Source of the DNA: Acidobacteriota bacterium
Lineage (GTDB): Bacteria > Acidobacteriota > UBA6911 > RPQK01 > JAJDTT01
DNA: 39,974 bases
Assembly (NCBI GenBank): GCA_022827025.1
Contig: JAJDTT010000169.1
Location: 1 to 39,974, forward strand
Reading direction: 5' to 3'
The position numbers were made by a program, and so were the translations under genes. Shown here in pieces: positions 34,345 to 39,974 of this stretch. Numbering within the stretch: position 1 is the first letter of the stretch; every line of letters begins with the position of its first letter. The notes beneath the pieces are model-generated. The model was not told the DNA's origin. It searched no databases and saw only the letters and a program-made list of their open reading frames with translations.

Positions 34345-35919
34345 ATGGGCAGAGACCGTGAGACGTTGCTCAGGAAATACCACCAGGCTCGATGGGACGA
34401 GGAGATCATCTGCGAGATGGACGTGCCCGGCGAACGGGGCATCCTGGTGCCCGAGGCCGAGGCCGGCATCCAGGAAGCGGTGGGAGACGGAACCTCCCGG
34501 ATTCCGGAGAACCTGAGACGGAAACAGCCGCCGGCCCTGCCCGAAATCAACCAGATGCGGGTGAACCGCCACTACATGCGGCTCTCCCAGGAGACTCTCG
34601 GGACCGACGTCAACATCGACATCAGCCAGGGCACCTGTACCATGAAGTACAGCCCCAAGATCCAGGAGCACGTGGCCACCCGAAACCCGGGCATGGCCGA
34701 GATCCATCCCCTGCAGGACGAGAGCACGATTCAGGGAATCCTGCACGTCTACTACCAGTTCGAGCAGTTCCTGAAGGAGATCTCGGGCCTGGACCGGTTC
34801 AGCTTCCAGCCCGGAGGGGGCGCCCAGGGGGTCTTCACCAACGCCTCCATGGTGCGCGCCTACCATGCCTCCCGAGGCGATCACCAGCGGGACGAGGTGA
34901 TCACCACCATGTTCTCCCATCCCTGCGACGCGGCCACCGGCGCCACCGCCGGCTACAAGGTCGTCACCCTGATGCCGGACGACACCGGCTATCCCCACGT
35001 CGACGCCATGAAGGCGGCCGTCTCCGAGCGGACGGCGGGCATCTTCATCACCAACCCGGAGGACACGGGCCTCTACAACCCGCAGATCAAGGAGTTCGTC
35101 GACATCGCCCACGGCGTGGGAGCCCTCTGCAGCTACGACCAGGCCAACGCCAACGGGCTCCTGGGGATCGCGCGAGCGAAAGAGGCGGGCTTCGATCTCT
35201 GCCACTTCAACGTCCACAAGACCTTCTCCATGCCCCACGCCTGCATGGGTCCCGCCATCGGCGCCGTCGGCGTGGTGGACGAATTGAAGCGTTATCTTCC
35301 CCTGCCCCGGGTCGAGTTCGACGGCGAGCGTTACACGTTGGACTACCGGGGCGAACCGGAGAGCATCGGCCGGGTCCGTTCCTTTCTGGGCAACGCCCAG
35401 GGGGTCCTCAAGGCCTACGCCTGGGTCATGCAACTCGGCGCCGACGGCTTGCGGGAAGTGGCCGAGTGCTCCGTCCTCAACAACAACTACATGTTGAAGA
35501 AGCTGAGTGAGGTGCCCGGGGTCGTCATCCAGTACTCGGAAGAAAAACGGCGCCTGGAGCAGGTGCGCTACAGTTGGGGCAAGCTGAACCGGGATACGGG
35601 CGTGGGAACCGACGACATCAACCGCAGGATCGCGGACTACGGGATCCAGCACTACTGGCCCAGCCATCACCCCTGGATCGTCCCCGAGCCCTTCACCCTG
35701 GAGCCGTGCGAGTCCTATTCCAAGGACGACATCGACGAGTACGTGGCCGTCTTGCGCCAGATCTCCAAGGAAGCCTACGAGAACCCGGAACTGGTCAAGA
35801 GCGCGCCGCACAATTCGGCGATTCACAAGGTCCCGGCGCCCAGCATCGACGAGCCCGAGCGGATCGCGGTGACCTGGCGCCAGTACGTGAAGAAACAAGC
35901 CGCCAAGAACTCCGGGTAA
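34345..35919 (+). CDS. Divergent glycine dehydrogenase subunit 2-like protein (GcvPB-like)
   Basis: This 524-residue PLP protein starts at ATG 34345 with AGGAG nine bases upstream. It matches the beta subunit of glycine decarboxylase in RHYMRLSQETLGTD, GTCTMKYSPK, QPGGGAQGVFT and the PLP lysine K292 in FNVHKTFSMPHA. The usual HKTFSTPHGGGGPG is here HKTFSMPHACMGPA, and the cofactor-phosphate segment DSAHGTNPASA is FSHPCDAATGA. Both suggest altered substrate or cofactor geometry. With the upstream subunit it probably forms an alpha-beta PLP decarboxylase-like complex in the cytoplasm. Its stop and the next ATG share one base (TAATG), so the kinase-like protein is made with it. Confidence 0.87.
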   Translation: MGRDRETLLRKYHQARWDEEIICEMDVPGERGILVPEAEAGIQEAVGDGTSRIPENLRRKQPPALPEINQMRVNRHYMRLSQETLGTDVNIDISQGTCTMKYSPKIQEHVATRNPGMAEIHPLQDESTIQGILHVYYQFEQFLKEISGLDRFSFQPGGGAQGVFTNASMVRAYHASRGDHQRDEVITTMFSHPCDAATGATAGYKVVTLMPDDTGYPHVDAMKAAVSERTAGIFITNPEDTGLYNPQIKEFVDIAHGVGALCSYDQANANGLLGIARAKEAGFDLCHFNVHKTFSMPHACMGPAIGAVGVVDELKRYLPLPRVEFDGERYTLDYRGEPESIGRVRSFLGNAQGVLKAYAWVMQLGADGLREVAECSVLNNNYMLKKLSEVPGVVIQYSEEKRRLEQVRYSWGKLNRDTGVGTDDINRRIADYGIQHYWPSHHPWIVPEPFTLEPCESYSKDDIDEYVAVLRQISKEAYENPELVKSAPHNSAIHKVPAPSIDEPERIAVTWRQYVKKQAAKNSG

Positions 35920-37043
35920 TGCCTCGGCGCACTCTCGGCGTCATCGTCAATCCCGTCGCCGGCATGGGCGGCCGGGTGGGGCTCAAGGGAAGCGACGGGG
36001 TCGAGATCCTGCGCCGCGCCCGCGAGCTGGGGGCCCGCCCCGAGGCCCCGGGACGGATGGCCCAGGCGCTGAAGGCCGTCTCGCAATTCCAGGACCAGGC
36101 CCGAATCCTCACTTATCCCGGCCAGATGGGCGAGAAGTCCTGCACCCTGGCGGGGCTCCCGGCCACCGTTATCGGACGCACCGAAGGCGAGGAGACGGCT
36201 CCCGAAGACACCCGGCGGGCGGCCCGCCAGATGGCGGCCGCCGGAGCCGACCTGATCCTCTTCGCCGGCGGGGACGGAACCGCCCGCGACCTCTACCACG
36301 CCGTCGGCGAGGAGGTGCCGGTTCTGGGGGTCCCGGCAGGCGTCAAGATCCACTCGGCGGTCTATGCGGTCACTCCGCGGAGCGCCGGCGAGCTGGTGGC
36401 CCTCTGGCTGCAGCGCCACCTTCTGCGAATGCGCTCCTCCGAGGTCATGGACATCGACGAGGAGGCCTTCCGGGCGGGTGTGGTCCGGGCCAAGCTCTAC
36501 GGATACCTGCAGGTCCCGGAAGAGAACCGGTTCGTCCAGAACGTGAAGGCGGGAGGGGTCGTCCACGAGGCCGAAGCCCTCCAGGGAATCTGCGCGGAGG
36601 TTCTGCGAGCCATGGAGGACCCGGACTGCATCTTCGCCGTGGGACCGGGAACCACCACGCGGGGCATCCTCCAGGCTCTGGAGCTCGAGAACACGCTGCT
36701 GGGGGTGGACGTGGTGAGGAACAGGAAACTGCTGGCCAACGACGTCACGGCGCGCCAACTCCTGGACCTGATCGGCGGGAACAGGGCCAAAGTCGTGGTG
36801 ACGGCCATCGGTGGCCAGGGGCACATCCTGGGCCGGGGCAACCAGCAGATCAGTCCGGAGATCATCCGCCAGGTGGGCCGGGAGAATCTCCTGATCGTCG
36901 CCACCAAGGAAAAACTCGTCTCCCTGGGGGGGCGTCCGCTCCTGGTGGATACGGGCGACGCGGCCCTGGACCAGGAACTCTCCGGGTATACACGGATCAT
37001 TACCGGGTACGGCGACTACGTCATCTACAAAGTGGGATACTGA
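35919..37043 (+). CDS. ATP-NAD kinase / AcoX-family protein
   Basis: This 374-residue protein belongs to the ATP-NAD kinase-like family that includes AcoX. It opens GVIVNPVAGMGGRVGLKGSD and has the kinase GGDGT motif at 117-121 (LFAGGDGTARDLYH). Later it has FAVGPGTTTRGILQALELE and VVTAIGGQGHILGRGNQQIS. AcoX genes occur in acetoin dehydrogenase clusters, but the biochemical role of this branch is not firmly known to me. True NAD kinases are shorter. The start shares its A with the TAA stop of the GcvPB-like gene, indicating coupled translation. Linkage to a GcvP-like pair, rather than to acetoin genes, is unusual. Confidence 0.88.
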   Translation: MPRRTLGVIVNPVAGMGGRVGLKGSDGVEILRRARELGARPEAPGRMAQALKAVSQFQDQARILTYPGQMGEKSCTLAGLPATVIGRTEGEETAPEDTRRAARQMAAAGADLILFAGGDGTARDLYHAVGEEVPVLGVPAGVKIHSAVYAVTPRSAGELVALWLQRHLLRMRSSEVMDIDEEAFRAGVVRAKLYGYLQVPEENRFVQNVKAGGVVHEAEALQGICAEVLRAMEDPDCIFAVGPGTTTRGILQALELENTLLGVDVVRNRKLLANDVTARQLLDLIGGNRAKVVVTAIGGQGHILGRGNQQISPEIIRQVGRENLLIVATKEKLVSLGGRPLLVDTGDAALDQELSGYTRIITGYGDYVIYKVGY

Positions 37044-37067
37044 CGGAAGAGGGCGTCCACCAAGGTT

Positions 37068-37100
37068 GCGCCGACCGGTGAGGGAAGAGGCCGGTCGCGC
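37068..37100. terminator. Hairpin between convergent genes
   Basis: GCGCCGACCGG (37068-37078) pairs with CCGGTCGCGC (37091-37100) with one bulged base around a 12-nt loop. It sits exactly between the convergent stops of the AcoX-like and coiled-coil genes and could end both transcripts. There is no T-tract on either side. Confidence 0.45.
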
Positions 37101-37483
37101 TAGCTCGCCATGGCCCGACGGACGATGGCTTCGCGCAGACCCGTAAGCAGTCCTTCCAGGCCCGCCGTGCGTTCCCGGAGTTCGCCGATCTGGGAATCGA
37201 CCCTTCCCATCTGTCTGCCCATGTCCTGCCGCAGTTCCTGGATGTCCTGCCGCATCTCCTGGCGCAGCTCCTGGAATTCCCGCCGCATGTCCTGGATCTC
37301 CTGCCGCGTCTCCTGGCGGGTCGCTCTCATCTCGTGGCGCAGGTCCTGGATCTCTTCCCGTGTCTCGTGCCGTATGTCCCGCATCTCGTGCCGCAGCCCT
37401 CGGCCGCTGGCCAATATCAGTCCGGCCAAGCCGATACCCACCGCCGCCACCGCAGCCAGGACACTCATCAGTTCGACATTCAT
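37100..37483 (-). CDS. Membrane-anchored coiled-coil protein with 18-residue repeats
   Basis: This 127-residue protein starts at the ATG on minus 37481-37483, preceded closely by GGAGGAGGA. It has one N-terminal membrane helix (SVLAAVAAVGIGLAGLILA), then a highly charged Arg/Glu/Gln-rich coiled coil. Residues 37-90 are three 18-residue repeats (IRHETREEIQDLRHEMRA, TRQETRQEIQDMRREFQE, LRQEMRQDIQELRQDMGR), encoded by three 54-bp units at 37214-37375. The C-terminus GELRERTAGLEGLLTGLREA is a further helix. I do not recognise a named family. It resembles small anchored coiled-coil proteins of unknown role. Confidence 0.72.
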   Translation of the reverse strand: MNVELMSVLAAVAAVGIGLAGLILASGRGLRHEMRDIRHETREEIQDLRHEMRATRQETRQEIQDMRREFQELRQEMRQDIQELRQDMGRQMGRVDSQIGELRERTAGLEGLLTGLREAIVRRAMAS

Positions 37484-37580
37484 TCTTCCTCCTCCGTCGA
37501 CGTCCCAGGCACGGCGGATCCGAATTGCGGCGAACAGGAAGTGAACAGGAAACCTGCCCAACTGTCCGAAGCATTCTTCC

Positions 37581-37603
37581 GTTGACCGCCGGCGGTTGTC
37601 AAC
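37581..37603. promoter_or_regulatory. Palindrome in a divergent intergenic region
   Basis: GTTGACCGCC (37581-37590) is followed by GGCGGTTGTCAAC (37591-37603), giving GTTGAC/GTCAAC arms and a CCGCCGGCGG-like core. It lies in the 292-base region between the coiled-coil gene and the lipoprotein gene and could be an operator. On the minus strand it contains TTGACA, a possible -35, but I find no good -10. I see no other gene in that region. Confidence 0.35.
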
Positions 37604-37775
37604 TTCCATTCAGTAGAACGACGAGCCGCAGAAATATGCGAAGTAATGGAGTACTTTTGAGAAGCTTGCCAGGTTCCAGTTGGCTTGGTGGTCGGGTATG
37701 ATCCGGGGACGGCGCCGGGGGCGCCCATACTCGAAAGAACTTTCAAAACGCCGCATTCGAAGGGCCTGAAAATCC

Positions 37776-39479
37776 ATGAATTTTCCTGCCGACCCCCGAT
37801 CCCAGGTTCCGGTCCCAGTCCCGAGATGCGCCGGTGTCAGGGCCGGGTTCTTCCCACTCGTGCTCCTGGTTTTGCTCGCCGCCTGTGCGGAAAACCGGAC
37901 TCCGGAGGGAGAGACTGCCGGGTCGGAGGGGCTGAAGCGCCGGGTCATCTTCAACGGCGACTCGGCGGTCCTCATGCACCCTGGAGCCTCCACCGTGGAA
38001 GGCTTCCTGGCGCCCCGGCTCGAGGCCCTTCCGGGAACCCCCGTGACCACCATCAGTTGGTCGATCCTGTCCGGCGACGCCCCCTCCTACGACAGCCGCA
38101 TCCAACCCATCTACGGCGACGGTCAGCAATTGGACAGTCCCGACTACATGAACACGTATGCGGCCAACCTCAAGGCCCTGGTCGACGCCGGCACCTGCCC
38201 GCTGAAGATCGTCACCGACTTCGCCCATGAGCATGGCATGGAGGCCTTCGCTTCGGTGCGCATGAACGACGTCCACGACAGCTTTGTCCAGGGGCACCTC
38301 TCCCGCTGGAAACTGGACCACCGCGAGTTCCTGGTAAGCAATCGCGGGCTGCAGACGGCCATCGCCGAACCCGCCTTTCCCGGCTCCCGGGTGGCCAACC
38401 TCTACGCCACGGCCCTGGACTTCACCCACCAGGTGGTCCGGGACCGCAAGTTCGAGATCATCGAGGAGGTCTGCCTCCGGTACGACCTGGACGGCGTCGA
38501 GCTGGACTTCATCCGCCATCCCGTCCTCTTCAAGAGCATCTTCGAAGGAGGGACCATCACCCCCGAGCAGGTCTCCCTCATGACCGCCTTCATCCGGAGG
38601 ACTCGTCACCGCATGGACGAGATCGGCAGGGAGCGGGGACGGCCCCTCCTGCTCGCGGTCCGGACCCCGGACGACCTGGAGCTCTCCCTCGGGATCGGCC
38701 TGGATCTGGAGGCCTGGATGCGGGAGGGCCTGGTGGACATGCTGATCCTGGGTGGCGGCTACGCCCATTTCTCCCTCCCCGTGGCCAAGATGGCCCAGGC
38801 CGCCCATGCCTACGGCGTGCCGCTCTATCCCTGCATCAACAATCCCGGCCAACTCATGGATGGCAAGGGAACCGAAATGACCCGGGCCCTGGCCACCAAG
38901 TGGTACGCTGCCGGCGCCGACGGAATCTATTTCTGGAATCTGACGGCTCCCTGGGAACAGATTCGCGACGAGGCCCGGTGGCGCGCGCTCCGGAAACGGG
39001 TCTATGCCTGTCTGGACGGCATCGACGACCCCGAGGCGCTGGAGGGCAAGGAAAAGATCTACTCGGCCGCCGAAGAGGTCTGGTTTCCCTATGCCTTCAT
39101 CTCCAGCCCGGGCCATCTGCCGGCGTCTCTGGAGCCGGGAGGCCAAACCCGGTTTCCCATCGTGATCGGTGACGATGTCCCGCGTCTGGAAGAGGAAGGA
39201 CGCCTGAGCGGCGCCGAACTCACGCTCGAGTTGGAAGGCACCCCGCCGCAGTTGGAGCAGTTGGCCGTGCGCGTCAATGGGAAGGCTCCGGAGGGCGGAA
39301 GGGTGCTGGCGCCGGAGGCGGAGACGGACCCGATCCTCATCGCATTTGTGCTTCCGTCCGGTGCGTTGGACCAAGGTGAGAACCTGGTGGAGGCCGGGCT
39401 CAGCGAGTCCTCTTTGGAGCGGAAGCTGACCCTCTCCAAGGCCAGACTGAGACTGATTCCCGGTGAGCCCTCGCCATGA
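37776..39479 (+). CDS. Lipoprotein with glycosidase-like TIM barrel (GHL10-type)
   Basis: This 567-residue protein has an N-terminal signal ending in a lipobox, FFPLVLLVLLAAC, so it should be lipid-anchored. The mature domain looks like a TIM barrel of the glycoside hydrolase-like group. It has EHGMEAFASVRMNDVHDS, then CLRYDLDGVELDFIRHP (the Asp and Glu there are catalytic candidates), LGGGYAHFSLPVAKMAQ and AAGADGIYFWNLTAPW. A C-terminal beta-sandwich follows from about residue 440. The exact family and substrate are not certain. The start at 37776 has GAAGGG about 12 bases upstream. The stop overlaps the SDR start (ATGA at 39476-39479). Confidence 0.78.
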   Translation: MNFPADPRSQVPVPVPRCAGVRAGFFPLVLLVLLAACAENRTPEGETAGSEGLKRRVIFNGDSAVLMHPGASTVEGFLAPRLEALPGTPVTTISWSILSGDAPSYDSRIQPIYGDGQQLDSPDYMNTYAANLKALVDAGTCPLKIVTDFAHEHGMEAFASVRMNDVHDSFVQGHLSRWKLDHREFLVSNRGLQTAIAEPAFPGSRVANLYATALDFTHQVVRDRKFEIIEEVCLRYDLDGVELDFIRHPVLFKSIFEGGTITPEQVSLMTAFIRRTRHRMDEIGRERGRPLLLAVRTPDDLELSLGIGLDLEAWMREGLVDMLILGGGYAHFSLPVAKMAQAAHAYGVPLYPCINNPGQLMDGKGTEMTRALATKWYAAGADGIYFWNLTAPWEQIRDEARWRALRKRVYACLDGIDDPEALEGKEKIYSAAEEVWFPYAFISSPGHLPASLEPGGQTRFPIVIGDDVPRLEEEGRLSGAELTLELEGTPPQLEQLAVRVNGKAPEGGRVLAPEAETDPILIAFVLPSGALDQGENLVEAGLSESSLERKLTLSKARLRLIPGEPSP

Positions 39480-39974
39480 GCGCGGGCCGGCCTTCAGCTT
39501 CCGTCCCGGTGGTCGACGGACTTTTTCGCCTGGACGGCCAGGTGGCAGTGGTCACCGGAGGAGGCGGCAGCATCGGGCGCGCGGCCTCCCATGTCCTGGC
39601 GCAGGCCGGCGCCGCGGTGGTGGTGGCCGACCGTGACCGGCAGGCGGCGGAGCGGGTCGCCGGGGAGATTGGCGGCGGAGGAAACGCCGCGGTCCGGGAA
39701 TGGGACGTGACGCGGGAGCGGGAGGTGACTGCCGGGTTCGGACAGGTCCTGGAGGAGTACGGCCGTCTGGACGTACTGGTCAACAGCGTGGGCGGCGGGA
39801 AGCACGTCCCGGCTATGGAGATGAGCCTTAAGGATTGGAACGAAGTGCTCACCAGGAACCTGACCTCCACTTTCCTGTGCTGCCGGGAAGCGGGGCGCCG
39901 GGGGGGGGCCCCGGGGGGGGGGGGCCAAGTCAAAAAAAAAGCCAAACAGGGGCCAAACGGGGGGGGGTTGTTTA
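39476..39974 (+). CDS. Short-chain dehydrogenase/reductase, truncated at contig end
   Basis: The 5' part of an SDR gene starts in the ATGA overlap with the lipoprotein stop. About 140 codons are readable: LDGQVAVVTGGGGSIGRAAS (the TGxxxGIG nucleotide-binding motif, here TGGGGSIG), VVVADRDRQAAERVAG, and GRLDVLVNSVGG (the NNAG motif, here NSVG). It then gives DWNEVLTRNLTSTFLCCREA before the sequence turns into homopolymers. The active-site Ser-Tyr-Lys region is not reached. It is probably an NAD(P)-dependent alcohol or sugar dehydrogenase, co-expressed with the lipoprotein. Confidence 0.85.
   Translation, partial: MSAGRPSASVPVVDGLFRLDGQVAVVTGGGGSIGRAASHVLAQAGAAVVVADRDRQAAERVAGEIGGGGNAAVREWDVTREREVTAGFGQVLEEYGRLDVLVNSVGGGKHVPAMEMSLKDWNEVLTRNLTSTFLCCREAGRRGGAPGGGGQVKKKAKQGPNGGGLF
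39896..39974. other. Low-quality contig end
   Basis: The last ~79 bases are long G runs with short C and A runs (up to 12 G and 9 A in a row), unlike anything else in the window, and they interrupt a normal SDR reading frame. This looks like assembly or sequencing noise, not biology. Confidence 0.85.

Noticed and set aside
37214-37375. CRISPR-like array
   Set aside because: The repeats have no unique spacers and are an in-frame coding repeat of a coiled-coil protein.
1-39974. rRNA, tRNA, prophage, integrase or defence-system genes
   Set aside because: No such gene was recognised in any frame or in the intergenic spaces, which are short apart from the regions described.

Overview
This 40 kb high-GC window looks like a contig from an Acidobacteriota metagenome bin. 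That placement is an inference. It rests on a 1064-residue Oar-type TonB-dependent receptor with an N-terminal carboxypeptidase-regulatory domain, a TPR gene overlapping a CRTAC1/UnbV-type gene, many secreted hydrolases, and PQQ-type beta-propeller paralogues. I see no rRNA, tRNA, CRISPR array, phage or transposase gene. The right end (after about 39,895) degrades into homopolymer runs and looks like an assembly artefact.

Layout. 0-1.7 kb (minus): the start of a CRTAC1/UnbV-like gene coupled to a TPR gene. 1.7-5.7 kb (plus): hyuA (one-base frameshift) and hyuB, separated by a 158-bp MITE-like element. 5.7-9 kb (minus): a secreted parallel beta-helix protein and a class I/II aminotransferase. 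9.2-11.2 kb (plus): a frameshifted beta-propeller glycosidase and a small antitoxin-like gene. 11.2-27.5 kb (minus): a long co-directional block. In transcription order it holds a serine beta-lactamase-fold hydrolase, the TonB receptor, a SUMF1-fold protein, three CocE/NonD hydrolases, a DAO-family FAD oxidase, a small membrane protein, a sodium:solute symporter and a sialidase-like protein. A second MITE copy lies between the last two. 27.6-27.9 kb: a small membrane protein (minus). 28-37 kb (plus): a second DAO oxidase, a hexapeptide acyltransferase, two tandem PQQ-like propeller lipoproteins (the second with a nonsense codon), then a tightly packed trio of divergent GcvPA-like, GcvPB-like and AcoX-type NAD-kinase-like proteins. 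37-40 kb: a coiled-coil membrane protein (minus), then a lipoprotein with a glycosidase-like barrel overlapping a truncated SDR gene (plus).

How the genes may work together (inference): the 12.7-27.5 kb block reads as scavenging and catabolism. Outer-membrane uptake, exported ester/amide hydrolases, a sodium-coupled importer with a small partner protein and a flavin oxidase would release, import and oxidise an amine- or amino-acid-like substrate. HyuAB (cyclic amide opening) and the GcvP-like pair suggest a wider theme of N-substituted glycine or cyclic amide metabolism, but no substrate can be assigned from sequence alone.

The most unusual items are: (1) the GcvPA/GcvPB-like pair, which lacks several canonical glycine decarboxylase motifs, has no GcvH/T or lipoamide dehydrogenase nearby, and is joined to an AcoX-type kinase gene; (2) two near-identical 158-bp palindromic elements with 4-bp target duplications, each supplying the stop codon of the gene it entered; (3) a family of small hairpins with a constant loop and changing, base-paired stems, one of which has become part of the N-terminus of a hydrolase gene.
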